From positions 1 to 54,606 of the forward strand of contig JADYXR010000035.1 in NCBI GenBank assembly GCA_021772095.1: a stretch of 54,606 nucleotides of DNA, in the 5' to 3' direction. Position numbers and translations under genes: made by a program. The DNA comes from Candidatus Obscuribacter sp. (GTDB lineage Bacteria; Cyanobacteriota; Vampirovibrionia; Obscuribacterales; Obscuribacteraceae). Positions within the stretch are counted from its first letter, which is position 1, and every line of letters begins with the position of its first letter. Under the pieces are notes generated by a model. It had not been told where the DNA came from. It saw only the letters and a list, made by a program, of their open reading frames with translations, and ran no database searches. Below, in pieces: positions 24,581 to 34,462 of this stretch.

Positions 24581-27166
24581 TTAGTTGTTGCTGGATTCCT
24601 CAGTTTTTTCACCATCGCCGTCAGCTGATTTCTTGCTGGATTTGCTGACTTTTTCGCTTTTCACTTTTTCAGCTTTTTCGCCATCTTTGCCGTCAGTTTT
24701 TTCTTCCGGCTTTTTCACCATGGCGGATTTGTCGAATACAACCGTGTCGCCTTCCAGACGTGTCGTGATTACGTCGCCTGCTTTAAAGCGACCCATCAAG
24801 ACCTGCTCAGCCATTGCATCTTCGAGCATTCTTTGAATTGCTCGACGCAACGGTCTGGCACCATATGTGGGGTTATATCCTTCTTTAGCGATCAAGTCTT
24901 TGGCGTCGTTAGTGACGACAAGCTCCATGCCTTGCGCTTCGATTCGGCTGCCGAGATCGGCAGACATGATGTCGACGATGCGACGAATTTCTTCGCGAGT
25001 CAACTGCTGGAACACGATGATTTCATCGATACGGTTGAGGAACTCAGGTCTGAAGGTCTTCTTCATCGAGTCCATAACTTTACCTTTGATCTCACGATAG
25101 CGAGATTCGTGTTCTTCGTTTGCGCTTTGAACCTGGAAGCCGAGCGTCATTGCAGACTTATCGATGAACTGTGCACCGACGTTTGACGTCATGATGATGA
25201 TCGTATTCTTGAAGTCGACCGTGCGTCCTTTACTATCGGAAAGGCGCCCGTCATCGAGGATCTGCAAGAGCACGTTGAATACATCAGGGTGTGCTTTTTC
25301 GATTTCGTCGAACAAGATCACGCTATAAGGTTTGCGACGAACTGACTCGGTGAGCTGTCCGCCTTCCTGATAGCCGACATATCCTGGAGGTGAACCAATC
25401 AACTTGGAAGTTGTGTGGTGCTCCATAAATTCCGACATGTCGATCCGGATCAAGTTATCTTCTGAACCGAAGAAGTAGCCGGCAAGCGCTTTGGCAAGTT
25501 CTGTTTTACCAACACCGGTAGGACCGGAAAAGATGAAACTGCCGATTGGACGAGCTGGGTTTTTCAAACCAACACGCGCTCTACGGATAGCTTTGCAAAC
25601 CGCGTCAACGGCTTCGTTCTGCCCGATAACGCGCTGGTGAAGCACGTCGGACATATGGAGCAGTTTTTCCGATTCGGCTTCGGTCAGCTTGAGAAGCGGA
25701 ATGCCGGTCCAGGCGCTGACTACGTGAGCCACTTCTTCAGCTGTTACGAATGGTTTTTCAGTTTCTTGTTTGGCTTTCCATGATGCTTGAATCTCGCGGA
25801 TCTTCTCGGAGAGCTTGGTTTCTTGCTCTCTGAGCGATGCTGCTTTTTCGAACTCTTGATTGCGAATCGCCATTTCTTTATCGCGACGAACTTTGCGAAG
25901 TTCTTTCTCGACTTCCTTGCCTTCCGGCGGAAGCGAGCTCGCTCTCAGGCGTACGCGTGATGAAGCTTCGTCGACTAAGTCGATAGCTTTATCCGGCAAG
26001 AACCGATCGGTGATGTAGCGATCTGACAGTTTAGCTGCTTGATCGATTGCATCATCGCCGATTTGCAGGCGGTGGTGCTCTTCGTATTTAGGACGCAAAC
26101 CACGAAGAATTTCGATGGTTTCGTCAACACTCGGAGGATCGATGATAACCGGTTGGAAACGGCGTTCCAGAGCGGCGTCACGTTCGATGTGTTTGCGGTA
26201 TTCGTCCATTGTGGTTGCGCCGATGCACTGCAATTCTCCGCGGGCAAGAGCCGGCTTCAGAATGTTGGCTGCGTCGATCGCGCCTTCGGCTGCGCCTGCG
26301 CCGATCAAAGTGTGAAGTTCGTCGATCACCAGCATGACGTTGCCGGCTGTGCGAATTTCATCCATGATCTTCTTCAAGCGTTCTTCGAATTCGCCTCGGT
26401 ACTTGGTACCGGCGACGAGCAAACCGATGTCCAACATGACGATTTTGCGCTCGGACAAAATGTCCGGAACATCGCCATTGGCAATGCGGATTGAGAGACC
26501 TTCGGCAATTGCTGTTTTACCAACGCCGGGTTCGCCAATCAACACAGGGTTGTTTTTCGTACGTCGACCCAGAATCTGGATCACGCGCTCAATTTCTTTT
26601 TCACGACCGACCACGGGGTCGAGACGGTTTTCCACGGCGGCTTGAGTGAGGTTGAGACCAAACTCGTCGAGAGTGGGGGTTTTGCTTCGTCCAGTACTTG
26701 TCGAAGTAGACGCGCCCGATGTGGAAGCGCCGCTCTCTCCAAGCAATCTGATCACGTGGCTGCGCACCTTGGTCAGATCTACGCCGAGATTTTCGAGAAC
26801 TCGGGCTGCCACGCCTTCACCTTCGCGAATGAGACCTAAAAGCAGGTGCTCGGTTCCGATGTAGTTGTGGCCAAGTTGCCGGGCTTCATCCCAGGACAAC
26901 TCGAGGACTCGCTTGGCTCTTGGTGTGAATGGAATCTCCACAGCCACGAAACCGGAGCCTCTTCCGATTATCTTCTCTACCTCAACGCGGGCATCCTTCA
27001 AGTTGACTCCCATCGACTTGAGTGTTTTGGCGGCAATTCCAGTGCCTTCGCCAATCAACCCGAGAAGAATCTGCTCAGTGCCCACAAAATTGTGACCAAG
27101 TCTCCGCGCTTCTTCTTGCGCAAGCATAATTACTTTGATCGCTTTTTCGGTGAACCGTTCAAACAT
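24581..27166 (-). CDS. clpC: ClpC, AAA+ unfoldase of the Clp protease
   Basis: An 861-residue Hsp100 protein that unfolds substrates for ClpP. There are two N-terminal Clp repeats (residues 1-145). AAA1 has Walker [14 protein letters not shown] near residue 212. A middle UVR-like segment (about 425-455) separates ClpC from ClpA, and AAA2 has [14 protein letters not shown] near 550. The last roughly 45 residues are a Lys/Glu/Asp/Ser-rich tail not typical of the family core. GGGAGAAG precedes the ATG. No mcsA, mcsB or ctsR lies beside it, so regulation differs from Firmicutes. clpP is not in the window. Confidence 0.96.
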   Translation of the reverse strand: MFERFTEKAIKVIMLAQEEARRLGHNFVGTEQILLGLIGEGTGIAAKTLKSMGVNLKDARVEVEKIIGRGSGFVAVEIPFTPRAKRVLELSWDEARQLGHNYIGTEHLLLGLIREGEGVAARVLENLGVDLTKVRSHVIRLLGESGASTSGASTSTSTGRSKTPTLDEFGLNLTQAAVENRLDPVVGREKEIERVIQILGRRTKNNPVLIGEPGVGKTAIAEGLSIRIANGDVPDILSERKIVMLDIGLLVAGTKYRGEFEERLKKIMDEIRTAGNVMLVIDELHTLIGAGAAEGAIDAANILKPALARGELQCIGATTMDEYRKHIERDAALERRFQPVIIDPPSVDETIEILRGLRPKYEEHHRLQIGDDAIDQAAKLSDRYITDRFLPDKAIDLVDEASSRVRLRASSLPPEGKEVEKELRKVRRDKEMAIRNQEFEKAASLREQETKLSEKIREIQASWKAKQETEKPFVTAEEVAHVVSAWTGIPLLKLTEAESEKLLHMSDVLHQRVIGQNEAVDAVCKAIRRARVGLKNPARPIGSFIFSGPTGVGKTELAKALAGYFFGSEDNLIRIDMSEFMEHHTTSKLIGSPPGYVGYQEGGQLTESVRRKPYSVILFDEIEKAHPDVFNVLLQILDDGRLSDSKGRTVDFKNTIIIMTSNVGAQFIDKSAMTLGFQVQSANEEHESRYREIKGKVMDSMKKTFRPEFLNRIDEIIVFQQLTREEIRRIVDIMSADLGSRIEAQGMELVVTNDAKDLIAKEGYNPTYGARPLRRAIQRMLEDAMAEQVLMGRFKAGDVITTRLEGDTVVFDKSAMVKKPEEKTDGKDGEKAEKVKSEKVSKSSKKSADGDGEKTEESSNN

Positions 27167-27418
27167 GGCTGTTTATCTTCTCCCAGAACCAATGTGATTA
27201 CATTCTAACATCAGTGCACCGGTATGAACGTGATGAGAAGACTATTTCGAAAGCCTGATAGGTAAAGACTTTCTGAAGATCGCCGAGGAGGCGTACCTCT
27301 TCACATCATCACTCAAGCGCACGCGCGGGCATCTGTTTATCGAGGAAACAGAATACGCTGAAAAGATAGCGCGATCTAGTCTTCGTGTTGATGAATTACC
27401 ACAAGCACCGTAAAGCTT

Positions 27419-27433
27419 CGTCCTTAAGGGCGG
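27419..27433 (+). repeat. IS605/TnpB-type end hairpin, copy 1
   Basis: CGTCCTTAAGGGCGG, a short hairpin similar to the subterminal right-end hairpins of IS200/IS605 (TnpB-encoding) elements. No transposase gene is adjacent. Confidence 0.35.
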
Positions 27434-27582
27434 CAGATATAAGATGCTGAATGAAGTTGTTCAGGAAGAACCAAATGACTGCGAATATATCGCTGTCATG
27501 CCACGTATTCTGATATCAACGGTGGGCGCACCGGGCTCGCTTGATACGATACTACCGCTAAATTGCCTGGGGCAAGAATTCA

Positions 27583-27597
27583 CGTCCTTCAGGGCGG
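27583..27597 (+). repeat. IS605/TnpB-type end hairpin, copy 2
   Basis: CGTCCTTCAGGGCGG followed by AGAGAAAGTCAA. This closely resembles the typical sequence seen just inside IS605-family right ends. Confidence 0.4.
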
Positions 27598-27645
27598 AGA
27601 GAAAGTCAATCACACCGAGCGCGTATTGACAACACGCAACCTGCC

Positions 27646-27678
27646 GCAAACGACAAAGCCGGCATTGCTGCCGGCCTT
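27646..27678 (-). terminator. Intrinsic terminator of topA
   Basis: GCCGGC/GCCGGC stem with flanking AAG/CTT pairs, six-base loop, then on the minus strand TTTGTCGTTTG. Confidence 0.8.
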
Positions 27679-27708
27679 GTTGATTGTTTTGAATTTGGAC
27701 TAAACGAC

Positions 27709-30102
27709 CTATGCTTTTCCAGCTGGAGCCGGTTCGGCAGGAGGGCGAGCTCCAGCGTGAATTTCGGTTCCGGTAGCCAGTTCGGCAAATGTGCACTCTT
27801 TGTTCGAGCATTGCACCTGATCGCCGCGCTTCAAAGTCTTATATAGAAGAATGGCGTGGCAGGTTGGGCAGGTGTTCTTGCCGTAAGGTCCACCGGAGAT
27901 TACTGGTGAATACCAATAAGCCGATGTGCACTGGTTTTGCGAGTAGTTGCTGCAGCCATAGAAGATCTTGCCGCGTCGTGATTTCTTCTCGACAATGGCA
28001 CCGCCGCATCCTTCACGAGGACACATGACACCGGTTGTCTTGAGGATAGGACGCTGCTCTTTACATTCCTCGACGCTGCAGGCCAGATAGTCGCCGTAAC
28101 GACCATAGCGAACCAACATGTCGGAACCGCACGTAGTGCACTTCTCTTCTGATGGTCTGTCTTCAGGAACTGGCAGTCCATCTTTAGTCAGAGCGATTTT
28201 GGTTTTGCATTCGGGATAACCGATGCAACCAAGGAATTGTCCGAAGCGCGAAGAACGAATCGCCATCTGCAGTCCGCAAGCGGGGCAAATGTGGTCGGAG
28301 AGAATGATCACCTTGTTCATATTCTCTTCGGCTTTCTTTAGCGTTTCGCCGAACGGCAAATAGAACTCTTTGAGCATGCCGTGCCAGTCGACTTGATCTT
28401 CTTCGATCTGGTCGAGCTTGGCTTCCATGTTGGCTGTGAAGCTCACGTCAACAATATTGCCGAAGTGCTCGACGAGGAGCAAATTGACAGCCTGACCGAG
28501 TTTCGTCGGAGCCAGTGCTTTGTTGAGACGTTCCACATACTTACGATCGATGATGGTCGTAACCGTCGCCGAATACGTAGATGGGCGGCCGATGCCGAGT
28601 TCTTCAAGCGTCTTAACGAGCGTTGCTTCACTGTATCGCGGAGGCGGCTGAGTGAAGTGCTGGCCCGGATCGAGATCTTTGAGCTTGAGTTCTTCGTTTT
28701 TCTTGAGGGTCGGCAGGTTCTCAGTGTGCTCTTCCTGACTTTCGCCGTCCTCGGTCGGTTCTTCGTCTCCATCACCGGGAGCCGGTTTGGCACGATCGTA
28801 GACAACAGTGAAACCATCAAACTTCTTCTCGGTTGCTGAGGCGCGGAAAATCGCATCACCAGCTCCGATTTCGACGCTTGTGGTTTGCAGTTTCACTTGC
28901 GACATCTGGCTTGCCATGAAGCGTTGCCAGATCAACTTATAGAGTTTGAATTGATCGGAAGTCAGATACTTCTTCACGTCTTCAGGCACTTTGTCAGGGT
29001 ACGACGGGCGAATCGCTTCGTGAGCGTCCTGGACGTTTTTAGCTTTGCGTGTGTAAACCCAAGGCTTAGCAGGGATGTAGTCCTTGCCGTACTTCGCTTC
29101 GATGAACGTACGCGCGTCGTCTTGCGCTTGTTGAGAAACACGGGTCGAATCTGTACGCATATAGGTGATTAAACCTGTGGCGCCATCAGGTCCGAGCTCG
29201 ACACCTTCATAAAGCGACTGAGCAATTTGCATGGTTTTCTTTACTGGATAACCAAGCGCATTGGCGGCTTCACGCTGCAGAGTCGACGTGATGAATGGTG
29301 GTTGTGGCTTGCGCTGACTAGATTTCTCGGTCACGGAGATGACTTTGTAGTCCTGCCCTTCAATCGCTTTGACGATTTGTTTGGCTTCCTTCTCGCTCTC
29401 GATCACCATAGAATTAGCAGTAGCCTTGTCCGACGCGGCAATCACACGTTTCTCTTTCCACTTATACAGAGGAGCGACAAACGACTGTTTCGCTTTAGCC
29501 TTATTGAGACTGGCTTTGATGGACCAATATTCTTTTGGATCAAAACTGACGACATCGACTTCGCGCTCGCAAATCAGTCTCACTGCGACTGATTGCACAC
29601 GACCAGCGGAACGTCCGTTGACCTTTCTCCAGAGCAGTGGGCTGATTTTGTAGCCTACAAGCCGATCTAGCACGCGACGCGCTTGTTGCGCATCGACCAG
29701 ACGCTTGTCGATTTGTCTTGGCGACTTGATTGCAGCCAGTACAGCTTCTTTTGTAATTTCGTTGAACTCTATCCGATGCAGCTTGTTCTTAGGCAGTTCA
29801 AGCAACTCGGAAAGGTGCCATGCAATCGCTTCTCCCTCGCGGTCAGGGTCGGGCGCGAGGTAGACTTTTTTCGCTTCCAGAGCGGCTTCTCTCAGTTCTG
29901 CGACTATGGGCTCTTTCTCTCGCAGAATTTCGTATTGCGGCTCAAAATTCTTTCTGACGTTTACGCCCAGACGATTTTTAGGCAAGTCGCGAACGTGACC
30001 GATGCTCGCTTTGACAAGAAACTCCTTGCCGAGAATTTTGCTGATGGTCTTTGCCTTCGCCGGGGACTCTACTATTACTAGGTACTTTTGGCTGTCTTCC
30101 AC
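27709..30102 (-). CDS. topA: DNA topoisomerase I (type IA)
   Basis: 797 residues; relaxes negative supercoils by single-strand passage. The Toprim domain opens with YLVIVESPAKAKTISKILG and has the DPDREGEAIAWHL acid cluster. The active-site Tyr is in YMRTDSTR near residue 314. The C-terminus has four Cys4-type zinc ribbons (CPAC...C, CTTC...C, CPREGC...C, CPTC...C), then a Pro/Ala tail. An acidic insertion of about 30 residues (GDGDEEPTEDGESQEEHTEN) lies in the middle region. The start is GTG with AAGG upstream. tsaE is upstream on the same strand after 201 bp. Confidence 0.97.
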   Translation of the reverse strand: MEDSQKYLVIVESPAKAKTISKILGKEFLVKASIGHVRDLPKNRLGVNVRKNFEPQYEILREKEPIVAELREAALEAKKVYLAPDPDREGEAIAWHLSELLELPKNKLHRIEFNEITKEAVLAAIKSPRQIDKRLVDAQQARRVLDRLVGYKISPLLWRKVNGRSAGRVQSVAVRLICEREVDVVSFDPKEYWSIKASLNKAKAKQSFVAPLYKWKEKRVIAASDKATANSMVIESEKEAKQIVKAIEGQDYKVISVTEKSSQRKPQPPFITSTLQREAANALGYPVKKTMQIAQSLYEGVELGPDGATGLITYMRTDSTRVSQQAQDDARTFIEAKYGKDYIPAKPWVYTRKAKNVQDAHEAIRPSYPDKVPEDVKKYLTSDQFKLYKLIWQRFMASQMSQVKLQTTSVEIGAGDAIFRASATEKKFDGFTVVYDRAKPAPGDGDEEPTEDGESQEEHTENLPTLKKNEELKLKDLDPGQHFTQPPPRYSEATLVKTLEELGIGRPSTYSATVTTIIDRKYVERLNKALAPTKLGQAVNLLLVEHFGNIVDVSFTANMEAKLDQIEEDQVDWHGMLKEFYLPFGETLKKAEENMNKVIILSDHICPACGLQMAIRSSRFGQFLGCIGYPECKTKIALTKDGLPVPEDRPSEEKCTTCGSDMLVRYGRYGDYLACSVEECKEQRPILKTTGVMCPREGCGGAIVEKKSRRGKIFYGCSNYSQNQCTSAYWYSPVISGGPYGKNTCPTCHAILLYKTLKRGDQVQCSNKECTFAELATGTEIHAGARPPAEPAPAGKA

Positions 30103-30303
30103 GTTCTGTCTACCTTATATTTTGTCAAGGTGTGTTTTGGGGGTTGAGTATATCACGCGATCCGAAATTGAAAAGTAGACCGGATATGTTGAATGTCCCA
30201 GTCTGACATCCGCAAAACGGTCACATAGCTATCGTTTTACTCCAGCTCGGAGAATTTAGGCCGATTTGTTACTTTGAAAATATATATAGAATGATCTCTA
30301 TCA

Positions 30304-30861
30304 TTATGTGTCCTCGGAAAGAGTTGCCCGGCCAGCACTTAGCTTTGCCAGCTGCTCCCCGGCTCGGTCCCCGAAGGCATTTATTATGAGAATTCTTTGG
30401 TAGTCTCGCGCGTCTGGCCCGTCGTTCATTTTTAAAGACATATATAGATGGTCGACGGCATCGAGGTAATTTTTTCCATCGACTAGAAAATACTCCGGCC
30501 ATTCGAGGACGAGAACGGCACGTTTTGACTCGGAAATTTCATCGAATTCCGTCGCCACCAGATCGAGCGACAAATTATCTTGCTGACGCTCAGCCATTTC
30601 CATGACGCGGTAAAAATCAAAATGGTAGAGAGACAAACGACCGGAATGATATTCGTTCATCATCGTGAAGGTCGGGCTGCAGATCACTTCCCTGATGCCG
30701 AGCGCCTTTCCAACAGCTTGCACAAAAGTGGTTTTGCCGGCGCCGAGATTGCCTGAGAGCGCAATCACGCTGCCACCAACCAACACTTCTGCCAGATCCC
30801 GCCCCAACGCCAGCGTTGCTTCGACGTCGTCGAGAAGCAATTTCACGTTAGATGGTGGCAT
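30304..30861 (-). CDS. tsaE: TsaE, ATPase of tRNA t6A synthesis
   Basis: TsaE works with TsaB and TsaD in threonylcarbamoyl transfer to A37 of ANN-decoding tRNAs. Visible are Walker A GNLGAGKTTF (about residues 37-46), the SPTF switch and HFDFYR. The usual short C-terminal region is longer here (185 residues against about 150), ending in a polar Arg/Ala helix. The ATG at 30861 directly follows a possible TTG start. tsaB and tsaD are not in the window. Confidence 0.92.
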   Translation of the reverse strand: MPPSNVKLLLDDVEATLALGRDLAEVLVGGSVIALSGNLGAGKTTFVQAVGKALGIREVICSPTFTMMNEYHSGRLSLYHFDFYRVMEMAERQQDNLSLDLVATEFDEISESKRAVLVLEWPEYFLVDGKNYLDAVDHLYMSLKMNDGPDARDYQRILIINAFGDRAGEQLAKLSAGRATLSEDT

Positions 30862-31285
30862 CAATCAGGTCTGTATCTGTTTTGAAAAAATAGTAAGTCT
30901 CGATCTGGGACCGGTTTATGAGTTTTGACCCGGAAAATCCCAGGTGGGGTACCTCCTAGACACATTCCCGTTTCCTAATCCTTGCGTGCTATTCAAGTAG
31001 CAGTTGCTCTATCTGTAGTTAGCTTCCAATTGACTTAGTCGCTCACACAAGGGTCATAGGTATACGTCTGTGCTTCGAGCCAGCGCCCCATATACTCGTT
31101 ACAATAGGACAAAACTTTTATGCGTCATCCCAGACCAAGACTAATTCGATCATAAAAAAACCCACCGCCACTGTCAAATGATTTTCCGAAATACTTGAAA
31201 CTGTAACAATTCCCGCAGGTTACTCTTGCGACGATGGCACTATCGGCGGTGCGGGTTAGAGGACGCCGGGCATCCGTGGGATATT
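30862..31285. other. Spacer upstream of tsaE
   Basis: 424 bp between two minus-strand genes, tsaE on the left and a TPR gene on the right. I see no convincing gene, terminator or repeat; the tsaE promoter should be near its left end. Confidence 0.4.
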
Positions 31286-32440
31286 CTATTCGACGACCGT
31301 TCCGCGCACTTCCAGGTGTTTTAACGGCGGGATTTGAAACGACGATCGGCTTTCTTCGGGCGGGTCCTGATAGCCGCGATCGAGCATGCGGAGTACGCTC
31401 GAGTGCGCTTCGGGAATCGGATATTTCGGTTTGAAAGTCGCATAATTGCGAACGTATAGACCGGTGCCGATCGGGCTGAGCAAGATGCCGGAGCGCCGAC
31501 TTGGCTGTTGAAGCTGGGTCTCGAGAGACTCGGCGATGGAGTCTAAATCGATTTCGCGGTCCATATACCATTTTTTGTACTCGCTGGATTTATCATGCGA
31601 GAACGACAACTCCAGCTCAGCGCGCGCCTCCGCGTCTCTGCGAATTTGGTCAGCGCGATTTTTGACGATCTCTTGAAGCGTTGGGCTGAGCCTCCAGCTT
31701 GGCGCGCCGCGGCTGCGAGCATTGCCTTGACTGTCATAAAGAACCGGGCCCTCATACAATTCTTTGATCTGCTCTTCAGCTTCTTCCTTGATTCTGTCCG
31801 CTTTGGCTTTTCCGGTTCGCACCAGGTTGTCGCTGATGTAATCGGCGTATTGCTTCTTGCGCGCCTTCTCGTCAGCGGTCTGGCGGCGAATCATGGCAGT
31901 GGCGTTGTTGAGATGATGTTCGTGAACCGTCGGTTCTCGAGCCACCGACTCTTCCTCAGGCACGCTCTCCTCTTCGGCTGACTCTTCGACGTTGTCTGAA
32001 TTTTGAACAGCTTTACCGGACCACGATTTATTCTGCGGCGAACCTTCTTTGTACATCGGCAAGGGCTTGCCGCGTCCCTTGCTGAGCCGAGTTTCGGGCA
32101 ACGCCACTTTATAGGTCAAGAGTGCCTGCCGGCAAAAACCGGACACCGGACCAAACGGATCGAGTTGGTAAGAGCGCTTATACGCGGTGATTGCGCTTCT
32201 ATGATGGCGCGTGTGAACCAGCGAATTGGCCAGGTAATAATACGAGGTCGCATTCCTGGGTTCGGCTTGCAGAGCCAATTTCAAGTGATGGATCGCAAGC
32301 TCGTATTGTTTATGCTTGAAGAAATGCACGCCTCTTTTGTGCGCATCGATTGATGATGAAACCGACGTGGTCATTGCTGTTGCCGGATGCTGACTGAAAA
32401 GCAAAACCATGGAGACAAAAGCATACCGTTCGATTTTCAT
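31286..32440 (-). CDS. Secreted TPR protein, paralogue A
   Basis: 384 residues. The N-terminus (about 1-22) is a signal peptide ending near PATAM. Residues 30-115 are two to three TPRs. An acidic linker (EEESVPEEES) leads to a charged helical region with many Arg/Glu/Lys. The C-terminal block has PIGTGLYVRNY and SVLRMLDRG. The protein at 32475 has the same order and the same C-terminal block, so the two are tandem paralogues. It is expected outside the cytoplasm; no enzymatic motif is seen. The start ATG is the first available. Confidence 0.85.
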   Translation of the reverse strand: MKIERYAFVSMVLLFSQHPATAMTTSVSSSIDAHKRGVHFFKHKQYELAIHHLKLALQAEPRNATSYYYLANSLVHTRHHRSAITAYKRSYQLDPFGPVSGFCRQALLTYKVALPETRLSKGRGKPLPMYKEGSPQNKSWSGKAVQNSDNVEESAEEESVPEEESVAREPTVHEHHLNNATAMIRRQTADEKARKKQYADYISDNLVRTGKAKADRIKEEAEEQIKELYEGPVLYDSQGNARSRGAPSWRLSPTLQEIVKNRADQIRRDAEARAELELSFSHDKSSEYKKWYMDREIDLDSIAESLETQLQQPSRRSGILLSPIGTGLYVRNYATFKPKYPIPEAHSSVLRMLDRGYQDPPEESRSSFQIPPLKHLEVRGTVVE

Positions 32441-32474
32441 TCAAATTCGCGCATCTGAAACAGGCTCCAAGATT

Positions 32475-33410
32475 CTATTTTAGTCCTGAATCTGTTTCCT
32501 GAACACCCGGTTCGATCAAACGCAAAACGCTGAAGCGCGGATCGGGCAACTGCTTTTTCGGTTTAGATGTTTTGTAATTGCGCACATAGAGCCCGGTGCC
32601 GGTCGGTGCCAAATCAAATCCAAACTTGGAGGGCTGATCGGTGAGCTGATCTTTCAAGTTAAGGGCGACGTCATCTATGTCGTTTTGTCTTTCTTTCGAC
32701 CAGGCGGCATGGTCGGCGGCACGCTCATTGGCGAGCGCCTGCTCCAACCTCGCTCTCTCATCGGCTTCCGCGCGGATACGAGCAGCCTCGGCCTCCAGAT
32801 GGTTGGTTGCCCCAGTCGTCCGGCGCGAATTGCGAGGCAAAATCACTCGGGTGGATGCGTACATATTTGCGACTTCTGATTCGGCAGACAATTTTAGATC
32901 GCGCGCCTTCCAATCACCCCCCTTGACCGCAGTCTTGGACAGATTGGTGGCGAAGTGATCGGTTCGCTTTTTTTTGCACTGCGCCTGCCGATCGATCGCA
33001 TCAAACGCCGTTTCCAGGCTGGTCGGAGGAGGCGGCGGAACAAATTCTCTGGAGTTTGCGGTTTCGTTGAACGCGGTATGTTTGTAAGCGCTTAGAGCCT
33101 GTCTGCAATACTTGGACACCGAACTTCGCGGACCAGACGACAAAGATATTTTGTATTCGACAATCGCTTCTTCATGGCGGCCGGTGCGAGCCAGAATATT
33201 GGCGAGCAAATAATGCGACATCGGATTTGCGGGGTCCAGTTCACTCGCTCTGCGATATGCAGCCTCGGCAGCGTCCAGGTTTTTGCCATTCGATTCGACA
33301 CGGCCCATCTCAAGATAACGGTTGACCAGTGCTTTGGCGGCCGCCGTTTGAGCGTTTGCCGAAAGAGGCATCGTCAGTGCGATACCTACTACAAGAATGA
33401 GCTTTTTCAT
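32475..33410 (-). CDS. Secreted TPR protein, paralogue B
   Basis: 311 residues from the ATG at 33410, chosen because it opens a clean signal peptide (MKKLILVVGIALTMPLSANA) with AGG upstream; a 22-codon longer frame has no signal. TPRs lie at about residues 25-105, followed by SKYCRQALSAYK, a polar linker, a long charged coiled helix (Arg/Glu/Ala) and the shared C-terminal PTGTGLYVRNY and FSVLRLIEPG block. It is the upstream partner of paralogue A, with 34 bp between them, so they are likely cotranscribed. The function is unknown; TPRs suggest a scaffold in the cell envelope. Confidence 0.85.
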   Translation of the reverse strand: MKKLILVVGIALTMPLSANAQTAAAKALVNRYLEMGRVESNGKNLDAAEAAYRRASELDPANPMSHYLLANILARTGRHEEAIVEYKISLSSGPRSSVSKYCRQALSAYKHTAFNETANSREFVPPPPPTSLETAFDAIDRQAQCKKKRTDHFATNLSKTAVKGGDWKARDLKLSAESEVANMYASTRVILPRNSRRTTGATNHLEAEAARIRAEADERARLEQALANERAADHAAWSKERQNDIDDVALNLKDQLTDQPSKFGFDLAPTGTGLYVRNYKTSKPKKQLPDPRFSVLRLIEPGVQETDSGLK

Positions 33411-33622
33411 GCCATACCTGTTCCGCGTGGAGGAAACTTCGGAATCCTGAGAATCGACAAATCGGCGCTGCCACAATCGATTCCGAGGAGACTGCTACTT
33501 ATCTTGCAGTAGAGGAAATTTGACGTCTGCATAGTTTATTTGTTCCCAAAAACCGCAATTTGGATGCAATTAGGCTTGAAAAAATATTCAACCATGGTGA
33601 AATCCACGTCCTGTAAACTGAT

Positions 33623-34462
33623 ATGGTTGAACAAAAGCGCCCGAGATCTGCAATGTCACAGAACTGCAAAAATTTAAAATCGTTTGCGATCGCTGCTGCT
33701 GTAAATGCAGTTTTTAATGCCGCCACTCCGCAGCTTGCGGAGGCCACAGCCCCTCTGGACACCGATGTGGTCGAAACAAAAATTATCCGCAGCGCACCAC
33801 AGATAGTGCCGATTCTGCCGGCGACACCGGTGGACCAGTCCTCGGCTTCTGAGATGACTGAAGAACCAAACACGCTGTCCCTACCGTCTTTGCCGACTGC
33901 CTCTGGAGCAACTGCACCGGCCGCCGGCCAGCCGACATACTCGATCCGCGTACCGCTGGGAGTCGCTGGTTCTGTCTTGCCACGGCTGGAAAGCAGCAAG
34001 CCGACCTCACCTCTGCCTGGCGCATTTATGCCGAAGCAGCGAGTTGAAAACCGCGCCGGCGGTGCCGATGGTCAGGATTTTAGTCGTCCGGTAGCATGGA
34101 GAGCCACTGCCGAAGCCATTCGCAATCAGGCTCCAAGTTCGTCATTGCAGACGGCCACACTCGCAGCTGATTTTAAAACCAGTTACACGACGCTCTTTCG
34201 CGAAGCGCCAATAGCAGGATGGGGTCTCACTTCCCTTTCATTACCCGCCGGGCACTTCCTGGTGAAAATTCCAAAATCAGGCGAATCTGATTCTTCTGAC
34301 GACGGGGCGGCCTGGCTCATCATCGTGCTCAGCCCGATTGATTCCACTTCCACCGAGATGCGCGTGAAGATTCAATCTCGGCGCCCATCGACATACGCTC
34401 CGGCAGTTTCTAATTTCATAAAACAATGTCAGATGAAGGCAACCGGCAACGAGCTTTTGTGA
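33623..34462 (+). CDS. Unrecognised exported-type protein with Pro/Ala linker
   Basis: 279 residues. Near the N-terminus a basic stretch is followed by a weakly hydrophobic alanine-rich helix (FAIAAAVNAVFNAATPQLAEA) that could be a signal sequence. Residues 45-150 are Pro/Ser/Thr-rich, and residues about 155-275 form a compact domain ending FIKQCQMKATGN. An ATG ten codons in is an alternative start; neither has a strong ribosome site. The stop overlaps the coaE GTG start by four bases, so the genes are translationally coupled. No family is recognised. Confidence 0.7.
   Translation: MVEQKRPRSAMSQNCKNLKSFAIAAAVNAVFNAATPQLAEATAPLDTDVVETKIIRSAPQIVPILPATPVDQSSASEMTEEPNTLSLPSLPTASGATAPAAGQPTYSIRVPLGVAGSVLPRLESSKPTSPLPGAFMPKQRVENRAGGADGQDFSRPVAWRATAEAIRNQAPSSSLQTATLAADFKTSYTTLFREAPIAGWGLTSLSLPAGHFLVKIPKSGESDSSDDGAAWLIIVLSPIDSTSTEMRVKIQSRRPSTYAPAVSNFIKQCQMKATGNELL

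Larger units (their letters stand above)
27167..27708. other. Spacer between topA and clpC with IS605-end-like hairpins
   Basis: 542 bp. It contains the topA terminator, two copies of a CGTCCTTNAGGGCGG hairpin and a stop-bounded open stretch of about 55 codons (27245-27412, plus strand) without a start. The whole may be a decayed insertion. The clpC promoter lies at its right-hand orientation start, near 27170-27250. Confidence 0.45.

Noticed and set aside
30290..30305. Fur-box-like inverted repeat AATGAT/ATCATT
   Set aside because: Overlaps the tsaE stop codon, is only six bases per arm and is not at a promoter.
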